Shown here piece by piece: positions 1-7,897 of a stretch of 56,194 bases of DNA (position 1 is its first letter; each line of letters starts with the position of its first letter). The stretch covers positions 1-56,194 of the forward strand of contig JACKER010000038.1 in assembly GCA_020632925.1 (NCBI GenBank), written 5' to 3'. A program made the position numbers and the translations under genes. The notes under the pieces were generated by a model. The model was given only the letters and a program-made list of their open reading frames with translations. It searched no databases and was not told the DNA's origin. Source of the stretch: Alphaproteobacteria bacterium. GTDB taxonomy: Bacteria; Myxococcota_A; UBA796; GCA-2862545.

Positions 1-56
1 AGGCGGACGCGACGACGTGAACGCCGTCCCTCCGCCCGCCACGGTGGAAGCGTGGG

Positions 57-293
57 GTGACGATGCGGGTCGGCAGCGAGCGCTACACCACCGACGCCAA
101 CGGCGACCTGACCATCGACGCAGCGGAGCCCGTGTCCGTCTTCCTCTCCAAGTCCTGGTTCCTCCCGACCACCGCCAGGAACCTCGCACCCGGCACCGCC
201 ACCGAGGTGACGCTGCTGTACCTGCGGGAGGACCTGTCCCTCGGCGAAGCGGAGCAGGAAGCACCGAACGACGGTGACGGGAGGCGGCGATGA
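57..293 (+). CDS. Partial carboxypeptidase-regulatory-like beta-sandwich protein, possibly frameshifted
   Basis: The protein is uncharacterised. The reading frame resembles the C-terminal half of the next gene: MRVGSERYTTDANGD here matches VRVGNRTYSTDRDGE there, and both continue into a region of hydrophobic strands. The upstream part of that homology (VNAVPPPATV, like DGFPLPNATV) lies in a different frame, running from the left edge to about base 45. The frames therefore seem to be joined by a frameshift between about 43 and 57, or the gene really starts at the GTG at 57. The stop overlaps the next start as ATGA, which suggests translational coupling and a tandem duplication. The gene is cut by the window edge, so its full length is unknown. 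Confidence 0.5.
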   Translation: MTMRVGSERYTTDANGDLTIDAAEPVSVFLSKSWFLPTTARNLAPGTATEVTLLYLREDLSLGEAEQEAPNDGDGRRR

Positions 294-1159
294 GGGTTCC
301 GATGGCGCAGCTCTGCGACGAGGACTGGGCGTCGATGGCGGGCTCGGGGCACCAGCGCCACTGTGGACGTTGCGATCGAGCGGTCGTCGATCTGTCCGCG
401 CTGAGCGAGCGCCAGGCCCGCCGCGCGGTCGCCTCGGGCGCGTGCGTGCGCTTCGAGACGCGGCCCGACGGCCACGTTCGGCACCGCCGGGGTGCCCTGG
501 CGATACTCGTCGCCTGGCTCGGTCTGGCCTCTCCCGCGGTCGCGAGGGAGCCCATGACCGCGAGCGTCACCTCTGACATCGCCCCGCTGGGCCAGCCGGC
601 GGACATGGAGGTCGGCGAGCACCAGGTGGGCATCCGGGCGGTCGACCAGGACGGCTTCCCGCTGCCGAATGCCACCGTCCGCGTCGGGAACCGTACCTAC
701 AGCACCGACCGGGATGGCGAGGTCCGGATCGACACCACAGTCCCGGTGGCGGCGACAGTCACGAAGGAGTCGCTGGGATCTGCCGCGGTCGAAGGCCTAC
801 CACCCGGCGCCGCCATCGAGCTCACCCTGCACTTCGTCGGGGGGATCATCGTCGGCGAGGCGTCACTGTCCGAGATGCTGAAGCTTGAGCGGCGCAATCG
901 CGAGGCGTTGCGAGAGGCCGCACGACAGGTCCGCTGGCAAGCCCACCATGCCGCCCGCGCGAGCATCGAGGTCGTCGCGGGGCGCGTGCGTCGGGTCGCC
1001 GTCACCTGTGGCCTCGAACGCCATCCGGTGGAGGACGGGCTCGCCGAGCACCTGCCGGTCGGCCGGACCTGCGCCGTGCGGGCGGACGGACGGCGCGTGG
1101 GGACCTTCGAGGCCGGGAACGAGCCCGGCAAGACCCTGACCAGAGGCCCGAAAGAGTAG
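290..1159 (+). CDS. Four-Cys N-terminal domain, transmembrane segment and carboxypeptidase-regulatory-like domain
   Basis: A 289-residue protein of unknown function. The N-terminus carries C9, C25-x-x-C28 and C52 in a C-x3-W...HCxxC...VVDLS...CVRF pattern that looks like a small zinc-binding domain. One transmembrane helix follows at about residues 68-88 (GALAILVAWLGLASPAVA). Residues 105-190 look like a transthyretin-like or carboxypeptidase regulatory beta sandwich (AVDQDGFPLPNATVRVGN...DGEVRIDT). The C-terminal 90 residues are charged and unassigned. This arrangement, cytoplasmic Cys domain then membrane then sandwich domain, is familiar from myxobacterial genomes without a known role. The ATG overlaps the previous stop by 4 nt. 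Confidence 0.8.
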   Translation: MRVPMAQLCDEDWASMAGSGHQRHCGRCDRAVVDLSALSERQARRAVASGACVRFETRPDGHVRHRRGALAILVAWLGLASPAVAREPMTASVTSDIAPLGQPADMEVGEHQVGIRAVDQDGFPLPNATVRVGNRTYSTDRDGEVRIDTTVPVAATVTKESLGSAAVEGLPPGAAIELTLHFVGGIIVGEASLSEMLKLERRNREALREAARQVRWQAHHAARASIEVVAGRVRRVAVTCGLERHPVEDGLAEHLPVGRTCAVRADGRRVGTFEAGNEPGKTLTRGPKE

Positions 1160-1167
1160 CAGCCTGG

Positions 1168-1173
1168 TACACT
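1168..1173 (+). promoter_or_regulatory. -10-like TACACT, leaderless start
   Basis: TACACT ends 7 nt before the ATG at 1181 and no Shine-Dalgarno sequence lies between. This spacing would put the transcription start at or within a base or two of the start codon. The same arrangement recurs in the window. No convincing -35 is visible. Confidence 0.45.
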
Positions 1174-1180
1174 CCACCGG

Positions 1181-1651
1181 ATGGCCGATCCGATGGGCGC
1201 CTGGACGTTGCGTCGCGCCGACGAGCTCGGCCTGCGCCGACCCGAGCGCGGCGTCGTGCTCCTGCTGTGCCCCGCCTTCCACCCCGTGCTCGCGCTCCGC
1301 CTGGAGGATCTGGGTGCCGACGGCGTCTGGCTCGAGGCTCTCCACGACGGCGACCACCGCGATTGCCTCTCGCTCCTCTGCGACACCGTCCTCGCACCCG
1401 CAGAGGGCACTGCCCTCCTCGCCCGCGTGGCGGCGGCGGCGGGCCACCCGAGGTGTGTGCTCGACGGGCAGGTGCGCGACGGCATCACCGGCGCCGCCCG
1501 GATCCGCCTGGGCCACGCCGAGCTGGACCTCGCGGGCCACTACGCGCTGCTCGGCCCCGACGACCCCCTGCACGACGTGACCGAGCTGCTGCTCTCGGCG
1601 GCAGAGCCATGGGCGCCCGGACCCGTCGCCACCGTCCGCCGCTATCTCTGA
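1181..1651 (+). CDS. Hypothetical protein, 156 aa
   Basis: I do not recognise this protein. It has no signal peptide or transmembrane helix and looks like a small alpha/beta cytoplasmic protein. It is rich in Leu and Asp, with a hydrophobic strand near residues 24-40 (GVVLLLCPAFHPVLALRL) and a C-terminal acidic, Pro-containing part. It begins at an ATG 7 nt after a TACACT hexamer with no SD, so it is probably translated from a leaderless message. It lies head-to-tail with the preceding membrane gene and tail-to-tail with the metalloprotease on the minus strand, 4 bp away. Confidence 0.6.
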   Translation: MADPMGAWTLRRADELGLRRPERGVVLLLCPAFHPVLALRLEDLGADGVWLEALHDGDHRDCLSLLCDTVLAPAEGTALLARVAAAAGHPRCVLDGQVRDGITGAARIRLGHAELDLAGHYALLGPDDPLHDVTELLLSAAEPWAPGPVATVRRYL

Positions 1652-1655
1652 GGCA

Positions 1656-2771
1656 TCACCGCATGCCGACGTAGCGGTGCAGGACGCCGAGCTGGTCGGG
1701 TGTGAGCGTCCGCACGGGGCACGTCGGCTTGCACTGCGACCAGGGGAACATCAGGTTCCGGCCGAGCTGCGTCTCGCACGTTCCCTCCGTCGTGCAGCGC
1801 GGCGTGTCGGTCAGCGCGTCGTACCGCGCCCAGTCCGTCTCCACGACGTGCGGCACGCCCATGAAGTGCGCCGTCTCGTGCGACAGCGTCTCCGTGAGCA
1901 GGCGCGACAGGTCCGTCGAGATGGTCCCCGACGGCTCCACGAACATGTCCAGGGCCACCGCCACGAAGTGGTAGTTCCCCGGGTACGGCGTGCCGGGGGT
2001 GTTGGGGCCGGTGCCGAACACGCCGGGCTTGTAGATCATGGTGTCGCCGAGGAACACGACGACGTCGCCCGGATCGGCCACCTCGGCGGCGATCGCCTCC
2101 ACCTCGGCGTCGCCGTTGGCGGTGAACGGCAGCGTCGGGTCCATGTCCGAGGTGTGGAAGGTGGCGTCGACGGTGATCCCGTAGGCCGTCCACTCCCGCT
2201 GCCAGGTCTGGACCGCGGCCTGCACGGCGGCCTCGTGCCCGGCACCGAGCTCCACGCCGTCCGCCCACACCAGCCGCACGGTGATGGTGCCCTGGGTCGG
2301 ATCGGGATCGTCCTTGGTCATCACCACCAGATCGACGCTGTCGTCGGGGTTCCGACCGCCCTCCTGGTGCTCGCTGGCCCAGATCGCATGCCAGGTCCCG
2401 GCCCGCAGCGGCTCGTCGGTCCGACGCACCGGCCAGTTCAGCGCGTTGGTCTTCCGGAGCACGTCGAACGCGTCCGTGAGCTTCTCGTCGCCCCGCCAGT
2501 CCCGCTCGTCCAGCACGACCTCGCCGTCCGGATCGATCAGCTGGAGCAGGATCGGCCGCTCCTGGACGGTGCTGAGCGAGACCAGCAGCGAGGTCGTGTC
2601 GTCGCCCACCGCGATCGGCACGTCGATCTCACCGTCCTGGTCGGACCGCGTGTGCCAGGTCGTCGTCGTGAGCATGCCGTCCACGACGACCTCCGGCTCG
2701 GTGCCGGTGTCGCTGGACGTCGGTTCCGGCGCGCACCCCGCCAGCACGGCGATGACCGCCGCACTGCGCAT
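1656..2771 (-). CDS. Metzincin lipoprotein, M43 (pappalysin)-like protease
   Basis: Likely a zinc endopeptidase anchored in the outer membrane or periplasm. The N-terminus is a lipoprotein signal (MRSAAVIAVLAGC). The first 150 residues look like a beta-rich domain (IDVPIAVGDDTTSLLVSLS). The catalytic motif HETAHFMGVPH at about residues 297-307 is a full HExxHxxGxxH metzincin zinc site. It is followed by DTPRC...C, a Met-turn candidate NLMFPW and a C...LTPDQ tail, the order seen in pappalysin-type (M43) proteases. Total length is 371 residues. A GTG at 2783 next to GGAGGAG is an alternative start adding four residues. The substrate is unknown. Confidence 0.82.
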   Translation of the reverse strand: MRSAAVIAVLAGCAPEPTSSDTGTEPEVVVDGMLTTTTWHTRSDQDGEIDVPIAVGDDTTSLLVSLSTVQERPILLQLIDPDGEVVLDERDWRGDEKLTDAFDVLRKTNALNWPVRRTDEPLRAGTWHAIWASEHQEGGRNPDDSVDLVVMTKDDPDPTQGTITVRLVWADGVELGAGHEAAVQAAVQTWQREWTAYGITVDATFHTSDMDPTLPFTANGDAEVEAIAAEVADPGDVVVFLGDTMIYKPGVFGTGPNTPGTPYPGNYHFVAVALDMFVEPSGTISTDLSRLLTETLSHETAHFMGVPHVVETDWARYDALTDTPRCTTEGTCETQLGRNLMFPWSQCKPTCPVRTLTPDQLGVLHRYVGMR

Positions 2772-2861
2772 CCATGGGTCCACGTCTCCTCCCCGCCCCC
2801 GAGACCAGAGGATGACACGACCCATCCGGTCCACGCCACCGGTTCGGACACGACGACGGGA

Positions 2862-2867
2862 TAGCCT
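2862..2867 (+). promoter_or_regulatory. -10-like TAGCCT, leaderless start
   Basis: TAGCCT ends 6 nt before the ATG of the TetR gene at 2874. No SD is present, so a leaderless transcript is likely. Confidence 0.4.
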
Positions 2868-2873
2868 GCGCCC

Positions 2874-3464
2874 ATGAGCCGCCGCGAACGCAACAAGGCC
2901 GACACCCGCGAGCGCGTGTTCGGCGCCGCCCGGGAGCTGTTCGCCGAGCACGGCTTCGACCGCACGACCGTCCGCCAGATCGCCGAGCGCGCCGAGGTCG
3001 GGACCGGTACCGTGCTGCTCCACGGCGGCTCGAAGACCGGCCTCCTCGTCGAGCTGTGGACCGACGAGCTCCAGCGCGTCATCGACCGCCAGGCCGCCAC
3101 ACTGCCCCAGGACGCGTCGCTGCTCGACGAGCTCGTCCACCTGCTCGGGGCGTTCTTCGAGCTCTACGCCGCCCACCCCGAGCTGTCGCGGGTCTATGTC
3201 CAGCACACCCTGCTGCTGCCGCACGAGGAGCTGCGCACCTACGACCAGATGACCACGGGCTTCCTGGAGCTCGTGGCCGGCCGCGTCCACGCCCACCGCG
3301 GTGAGCTGGACCCCCGGATCGACGAGGGCACCGTGGCGATGTCCGCCTTCGGCCTGTACCTCGTGCACGTGTCGGCCTTCCTGCGGAGCCCCGTCGATCC
3401 CGGCCCCGCGGTGGCCGTCCTGCGTGACACGTTGCAGCGCTGGTTGGCGCCCATCCTCCGTTGA
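2874..3464 (+). CDS. TetR-family transcriptional regulator
   Basis: A 196-residue TetR-type repressor. The N-terminal helix-turn-helix domain (about residues 10-58) is canonical: ERVFGAARELFAEHGFDRTTVRQIAERA followed by VGTGTVLLHGGSKTGLL. The C-terminal ligand-binding part is helical and hydrophobic, as usual for the family. The gene is convergent with the P450 gene, with 11 bp between stops. The only strong TetR-type palindrome nearby is upstream of the P450 start, not in front of tetR itself. The likely job is ligand-responsive repression of the P450. The ligand is not apparent. Confidence 0.93.
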   Translation: MSRRERNKADTRERVFGAARELFAEHGFDRTTVRQIAERAEVGTGTVLLHGGSKTGLLVELWTDELQRVIDRQAATLPQDASLLDELVHLLGAFFELYAAHPELSRVYVQHTLLLPHEELRTYDQMTTGFLELVAGRVHAHRGELDPRIDEGTVAMSAFGLYLVHVSAFLRSPVDPGPAVAVLRDTLQRWLAPILR

Positions 3465-3475
3465 TCCATCAGGAT

Positions 3476-4798
3476 TCAGGCGGCTGATTCCACCGCGATG
3501 TGCCGCCGCTGGACGTGCAGCCGAACCCCGTGGCGGACGCCCATCGTCACGTTGCGGCGCACCGGCTCCTCCTCGGACAGGCTGCGGATGTCGAACGCGC
3601 GGAGCACCGTCCCCAGGACCACGCGGGCCTCGATGGTCGCGAAGTGCGCCCCGATGCACCGCCGCCCACCGCCGCCGAACGGGATGAGCTCGTGCGGCTT
3701 GAAGCTCCGCTCGAGGAAGCGCTGGGGCCGGAAGCGCTCGGGCTCCGGGTACAGATCGGGGCGCGTGTGGACCATCGCGGCCACGAACGCGACGTGCGTC
3801 CCCTCGGGCACCTCGTACCCACCGAGCACCAGGAGCTTCGTCGTGGTGCGCAGCATGTCGGGCACGATGGGCACCAGGCGCAGCGTCTCGTCCACGACCG
3901 CACCCAACCACGGGAGCTTCGCGAACGCCTCGGCGGACCCGTCGCAGCCGTCGAGCTCCTCCCGCAGGCGGGCGTACACCTCGGGATCCCGCGCCACGTG
4001 GTACAGCGCCCAGCTCATCGCGATCTGCGTGGTCTCGTGCCCGGCGAAGAGCAGCGTCACGAGCTCGTCGCGCACCTGGTCCGCCGTGGGGTGCGACCCG
4101 TCCTCGTAGGTGCTGTCCAGGTAGGTCGACAGGATGTCCTCGCCGCGCTCCCCCGTGGTGCGCCGCCGCTCGACCTCGGCGCGGATCCTGGCGTCCAGCG
4201 TGGCCCGCGCCTCCTGGAAGCGCCGCCAGCGCCGCGTGGGCAGGCGCTGGAGGACCGGGAAGAACAGGAAGATGGGATCGATCGAGGCCACCATCGCCGC
4301 CACGTCGTCCGCCCAGGCGCGCGCCTCGTCGGCGTCCTCGATGCCGAACACCGCGCGCACGATCACCATCAACGAGATCGCCAGCATCTCGTCGGCTGCC
4401 ACGACCTCCCCCTCCGTGGGCCACGCCGCCATCCGCTCCTCGGCGATGCGCTGCATCACACGCGCGAAGGCCCGCGTGCGGTCGGCGCGGAAGGGCGGCG
4501 TGAGCACCCGGCGCTCGGCGCGATGGGCCTCGCCCTCCAGTGTGAGCAGCCCGTTGCGGCCGAGCACGTCGCCGAACAGCTCGGGCCGGAAGGGCCGCGT
4601 CTGCGTGTGATCGGTGCGGAACAGGTCCGCGATCACGGCCGGATCGCCGGTGCACAGGATGTCGCCGTTCCAGGCCCGTGCCATGAACGTGTCGCCATGG
4701 CGTCGGCGCGCGTCCAGCCAGAACCCGTACGGATCCCGGATCAACCCCCAGCTCGTCAGGACGCGGGACCTCGGGCCCCGGGGCAGCGTCGCACCCAT
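3476..4798 (-). CDS. Cytochrome P450
   Basis: A soluble 440-residue P450 monooxygenase. It shows the I-helix oxygen-activation motif AGHETT (about residue 250), the K-helix ExxR as ETLR (about 301), PERFRPQRF, and the heme-thiolate loop FGGGGRRCIGAHFA with Cys near residue 380. The start is set at the ATG at 4798, because AGGAGGT lies 5 nt upstream. The ATG at 4822 would place the SD inside the gene and falls within the operator. No ferredoxin or reductase gene is adjacent, so redox partners must come from elsewhere. The substrate cannot be inferred. Likely controlled by the convergent TetR protein. Confidence 0.95.
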   Translation of the reverse strand: MGATLPRGPRSRVLTSWGLIRDPYGFWLDARRRHGDTFMARAWNGDILCTGDPAVIADLFRTDHTQTRPFRPELFGDVLGRNGLLTLEGEAHRAERRVLTPPFRADRTRAFARVMQRIAEERMAAWPTEGEVVAADEMLAISLMVIVRAVFGIEDADEARAWADDVAAMVASIDPIFLFFPVLQRLPTRRWRRFQEARATLDARIRAEVERRRTTGERGEDILSTYLDSTYEDGSHPTADQVRDELVTLLFAGHETTQIAMSWALYHVARDPEVYARLREELDGCDGSAEAFAKLPWLGAVVDETLRLVPIVPDMLRTTTKLLVLGGYEVPEGTHVAFVAAMVHTRPDLYPEPERFRPQRFLERSFKPHELIPFGGGGRRCIGAHFATIEARVVLGTVLRAFDIRSLSEEEPVRRNVTMGVRHGVRLHVQRRHIAVESAA

Positions 4799-4809
4799 CT
4801 CGCACCTCC

Positions 4810-4837
4810 TGAACGCGTTCATTTTTGAACGTGTTCA
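4810..4837. promoter_or_regulatory. Tandem palindromic operator upstream of P450
   Basis: Two 12-bp palindromes, TGAACGCGTTCA (4810-4821, perfect) and TGAACGTGTTCA (4826-4837, one mismatched centre pair), are separated by TTTT. The whole block is itself an inverted repeat. It sits directly upstream of the P450 SD, in an AT-rich pocket. The form and position fit a TetR-type operator where two dimers could bind. Confidence 0.75.
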
Positions 4838-4890
4838 GTCTTTAGCGTGGTGGGTCGGAGTCGGGGTGCACCCTGGCGTTGCAGGTGCGT

Positions 4891-5322
4891 TCAGGACGCC
4901 TTGGCGCGCACCTGCCGGCGGAGCATCCACCCCTCGCCCGAGGTCTGGAAGCCGCGGCGCTCGAGCCAGCCCGCGAGCCCGTGAGCGTCGGGGTGACCCT
5001 CGGGGACCACGTTGTACAGGTACCGGAGCCCCTGCTTCGCCGCCTCCTCGTCCAGCCGATCGATCACGTAGGTCCCGAGCCCGTGCCGGTTCTCGCTCGG
5101 ATCGACCGCGAGCAGGATCTCGGCGTCGCCCCAGTTCACGTCCATCCAGCCGTAGGCCACGGGCCTGCCGCCACGCTCGACCCGCCACCAGTCGCCCGGG
5201 AGCACCGTCCCCGGCGCGGACGAGCGCAGGGCCTCGAACACCCCCTCGGGCGCTCCCCCGACGATCCGCTGTTTGTCGGCATCCCAGCTCGGCGTGGTCT
5301 CTCGGGTCCACGTCAGTTCCAT
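4891..5322 (-). CDS. GNAT-family N-acetyltransferase
   Basis: A 143-residue single-domain GNAT protein. The central strand and acetyl-CoA loop are visible as AEILLAVDPSENRHGLGTYVIDRLDEEA; the RHGLGTYV part is a variant of the R/Q-x-x-G-x-G/A pyrophosphate-binding loop. The C-terminal LAGWLERRGFQ matches the usual helix 4/strand 5. The ATG is preceded by GGGAGG at suitable spacing. It is divergent from the ArsR-type regulator. The acceptor substrate is unknown. Confidence 0.85.
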   Translation of the reverse strand: MELTWTRETTPSWDADKQRIVGGAPEGVFEALRSSAPGTVLPGDWWRVERGGRPVAYGWMDVNWGDAEILLAVDPSENRHGLGTYVIDRLDEEAAKQGLRYLYNVVPEGHPDAHGLAGWLERRGFQTSGEGWMLRRQVRAKAS

Positions 5323-5352
5323 CGGATCCTCCCGGTGCGCATCCTACCGCCC

Positions 5353-5381
5353 TTGCATGATTCGAGCGCCCTGCTTACGAT
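5353..5381 (+). promoter_or_regulatory. Sigma-70-type promoter of the arsR-like gene
   Basis: TTGCAT (5353-5358) and TACGAT (5376-5381) are separated by exactly 17 bp. They lie 33 bp upstream of the ATG at 5414, which has GGAGG at 5404-5408. Confidence 0.7.
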
Positions 5382-5396
5382 TCGATCATCATCGAA
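5381..5396. promoter_or_regulatory. Inverted-repeat operator overlapping the promoter
   Basis: TTCGATCATCATCGAA has 6-bp arms (TTCGAT/ATCGAA) around CATC. It begins at the last base of the -10 and covers the expected transcription start, the position expected for autorepression by the ArsR-type protein encoded just downstream. Confidence 0.65.
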
Positions 5397-5413
5397 ATGA
5401 TGTGGAGGACATC

Positions 5414-5974
5414 ATGCCACCCGACGACGAGCTCCTGGCCTTCTTCAAGGCGCTGGCGGACGCGAACCGCCTGCGCATCGTGGGTCTGCTGGCGCAGGCT
5501 CCGGCCAGCGTCGAGGAGCTGGCGGCGGCGCTCTCGCTGCGTCCGTCGACCGTCTCCCACCACCTCGCCCGGCTCTCCGAGGCGGGGCTGGTGACCGCGA
5601 CGGTGGACGGGCACTACCACGTGTATGCGCTGGCCCCCGAGCGGCTGCACGAGATGAGCCGGCGACTGGCCTCCCCCGAGCCCCTGTCGGTCGAGGTGGA
5701 CGCCGCGGCCGACGCCTGGGACCGAAAGGTGGTGAACACGTTCGCCGGACCGGACGGGCGCTTCACGAAGCTGCCGATGCAGCGCAAGAAGCTCCAGGCC
5801 ATCCTGCGGCACGTGATGCGCGCCTTCGAGGCCGGGCGGACGTACTCCGACAAGGAGGTCAACGCCCGCCTCCGCGAGTTCTGCGACGACACGGCGACGC
5901 TGCGTCGCGGGCTCGTGGACTACCGGATGATGGCCCGCGAGCCGGACGGGAGCCGGTGGTGGGTGGTCGCGTGA
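5414..5974 (+). CDS. ArsR-type HTH regulator with C-terminal DUF2087 domain
   Basis: A 186-residue regulator. Residues 5-80 form an ArsR-type winged helix (FFKALADANRLRIVGLLAQ...ELAAALSLRPSTVSHHLARL, wing TATVDGHYHVYAL). Residues 110-185 match the DUF2087 domain: GRFTKLPMQRKKLQAILRHV, then RTYSDKEVNARLREF and LRRGLVDYRMMAREPDG. No Cys metal site is present, so it is probably not a classic metal sensor. It has an SD (GGAGG) and is followed by homoserine kinase with a GTGA overlap. The promoter and overlapping inverted repeat suggest autoregulation. Confidence 0.88.
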   Translation: MPPDDELLAFFKALADANRLRIVGLLAQAPASVEELAAALSLRPSTVSHHLARLSEAGLVTATVDGHYHVYALAPERLHEMSRRLASPEPLSVEVDAAADAWDRKVVNTFAGPDGRFTKLPMQRKKLQAILRHVMRAFEAGRTYSDKEVNARLREFCDDTATLRRGLVDYRMMAREPDGSRWWVVA

Positions 5975-6897
5975 GGGGCCGCGCGCGCGCGTTCGGTCCC
6001 GCCACCGTCGCCAACCTCGCGGCGGGCTTCGACGTGCTCGGGCTCGCCGTGGAGGGCCTGGGCGACGTCGTGGAGGCGGTGCGTGTCCCCGAGTCGGGCG
6101 TCCGCATCGCCGCCATTATGGGCGACGACGGGCGCCTGCCGCTCGACGCCCCGTCCAACACCGCGGGCGTGGCGGCGGCGGAGGTCCTGCGGGCGGCGGG
6201 GGCCGGCTTCGGCATCGAGCTGACGATCCACAAGGGCCTGCCGCTCGGCTCGGGCCTCGGGAGCTCCGCGGCCAGCGCCGTCGCCGCGGCCGTCGCGACC
6301 CACGCCCTGCTCCCCGAGCCCCTCCCCGTCGAGACGCTCGTGCTCGCGTGCGTGGAAGCGGAGGCCGTCGTCTCCGGCCGGCACGCCGACAACGTCGCGC
6401 CCGCGTTGCTCGGTGGGCTGGTGCTCGTGCGCTCGGTCGAACCGCTCGACCTGGTGCGTCTGCCCGTCCCCGAGGCGCTGCACCTGGTGGTCGTGACGCC
6501 CGAGATGTCGCTGCCGACGCGGGAGGCCCGCGCCGTCCTGCCGTCCGCCGTGCCGCTCTCGACCCTCGTGTCCGCCACCGCCAACCTCGGCGCGCTCGTC
6601 GCCGCCTGCCACCAGGGCGATCTGGCGCTGCTCGGCCGCGCGCTGGTGGATCCCGTCGCCGGTCCCGCCCGCGAGCCGCTGATCCCCGGATCCTCCCTGG
6701 CCCTCGCCGCTGCTCGGGAGGCCGGCGCGCTCGGCGCGGGCATCAGCGGCGCCGGTCCCACCCTGTTCGCCCTGTGCACGGGAGAGCGGACGGCTTCCGT
6801 GGGCGCCGCGATGATCGCCGCCTTCGCGCACGCCGGGCTCGCTTCGCGTTCTTTCGTCGCCCCGGCGGGCGGACGAGGTGCACACGTCCTCGCCTAG
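5971..6897 (+). CDS. thrB: Homoserine kinase (GHMP family)
   Basis: Converts L-homoserine and ATP to O-phospho-L-homoserine in threonine synthesis, in the cytoplasm. The 308-residue protein shows the N-terminal FGPATVANLAAGFDVLG of ThrB, the GHMP ATP loop GLPLGSGLGSSAAS (about residues 88-101), the HADNVAPALLGG motif, and the C-terminal GAGISGAGPTLFAL motif 3. The GTG at 5971 overlaps the stop of the upstream regulator (GTGA); GTG codons at 5956 and 5959 are alternatives. No other threonine gene is adjacent. The coupling to an ArsR-DUF2087 gene is unusual. Confidence 0.92.
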   Translation: MRGRARAFGPATVANLAAGFDVLGLAVEGLGDVVEAVRVPESGVRIAAIMGDDGRLPLDAPSNTAGVAAAEVLRAAGAGFGIELTIHKGLPLGSGLGSSAASAVAAAVATHALLPEPLPVETLVLACVEAEAVVSGRHADNVAPALLGGLVLVRSVEPLDLVRLPVPEALHLVVVTPEMSLPTREARAVLPSAVPLSTLVSATANLGALVAACHQGDLALLGRALVDPVAGPAREPLIPGSSLALAAAREAGALGAGISGAGPTLFALCTGERTASVGAAMIAAFAHAGLASRSFVAPAGGRGAHVLA

Positions 6898-6920
6898 AAT
6901 GTTACACTCTGTGCGAGGTG

Positions 6921-7859
6921 ATGATGTTCGCAGTAATGCTCCTCGGCTGCGTCGACCCCACCACCGCACCGCCGAGCGAGCTGCTCGCGGACGACACCGG
7001 GCTGCCCCTCGACACCGGCCCGCCCGAGCCCGGGACCGGCGGCGACGAGCCGGAGCCCACCGAGCCTGGGACCACGCCCGACGATCGCCACCTGCCGCCC
7101 ATCCCCTCCGCCGGCTGCGGCACGTCCGAGGTCGGTGGTGGGGCCGCCCGTGAGCGCTCGATGACCTCGAGGGGTCAGCAGCGGACGTGGTGGGAGCAGG
7201 TGCCGGGCGCGCACGACGGCGTCACGCCGCTGCCGCTGGTGCTCGACCTCCACGGCACCCTCGAGACGGCCAACGGCCAGCGATGGCTGTCCGGCATGGA
7301 CCAGGTCGCCCGCGAGGAGGGCTGGGTGATCGCCTGGCCCGAGAGCCAGAACGTCGCCGGCATCAAGATGTGGGACATCACCTGCGACAACGCTGACCTC
7401 GACTTCCTCGACGAGCTCATCGACCAGCTCGACGGCGAGCTCTGCCTCGATCGGCGGCGCCTGTTCGTCACCGGGCTGTCCAACGGCGGCTACGCCACGC
7501 ACCTCGCCACGGGGGCGCTGCGCCACGAGATGGCCGCGGGAGCCGCGATCGCCGGCGGACTGGGCGCCATGCCGTGGCTGTGCCGCCCACGCCGACCGGT
7601 GCCCATGCTCATCGTCCACGGCACCGCCGACACCATCGTGCCGCCCTCCGAGGGCCAGGACGCGTGGGGATGGTGGACCGACCACGACCGCTGCCCGGCC
7701 GCCCGGGACGACGCGCAGGGGTGTCGCCTCACCAGCGGGTGCGCCGACGACTCCGGCGTCCGCTACTGCACTCCGCAGGGCGTGGGTCACCTCGACGTCT
7801 ACGCCGCCTACCCGACGGCGGAGCGCATCCGGGAGTTCTTCCTCGCCGCCGTGCCGTGA
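6921..7859 (+). CDS. Secreted lipoprotein esterase, PHB-depolymerase/LpqC-like alpha/beta hydrolase
   Basis: A 312-residue serine hydrolase exported as a lipoprotein (MMFAVMLLGC lipobox) with a Pro/Glu/Thr-rich linker to about residue 60. The hydrolase core shows LVLDLHGTLETANG (oxyanion strand), nucleophile elbow GLSNGG (about residue 190), IVHGTADTIVPP and a late GHLD that can supply Asp and His. These are features of the LpqC/feruloyl-esterase group. Six Cys in the mature part suggest disulfides. Two -10-like hexamers (TAGAAT 6895-6900, TACACT 6903-6908) precede it. The signal peptide has no positive charge, so the exact start is slightly uncertain. The substrate is unknown. Confidence 0.82.
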   Translation: MMFAVMLLGCVDPTTAPPSELLADDTGLPLDTGPPEPGTGGDEPEPTEPGTTPDDRHLPPIPSAGCGTSEVGGGAARERSMTSRGQQRTWWEQVPGAHDGVTPLPLVLDLHGTLETANGQRWLSGMDQVAREEGWVIAWPESQNVAGIKMWDITCDNADLDFLDELIDQLDGELCLDRRRLFVTGLSNGGYATHLATGALRHEMAAGAAIAGGLGAMPWLCRPRRPVPMLIVHGTADTIVPPSEGQDAWGWWTDHDRCPAARDDAQGCRLTSGCADDSGVRYCTPQGVGHLDVYAAYPTAERIREFFLAAVP

Positions 7860-7897
7860 GCGGCCGTCGCGACGCTACGTGAGCACACGGAGGTCGC

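Noticed and set aside
4799..4822. Upstream ATG for the P450 (eight extra residues)
   Set aside because: The SD lies downstream of that ATG, and the codons fall in the operator palindrome.
3500..4828. Long plus-strand open frame opposite the P450 gene
   Set aside because: It is the antisense shadow of the P450, rich in Arg/His/Pro, with no motif and no start signal. High GC content keeps antisense frames open.
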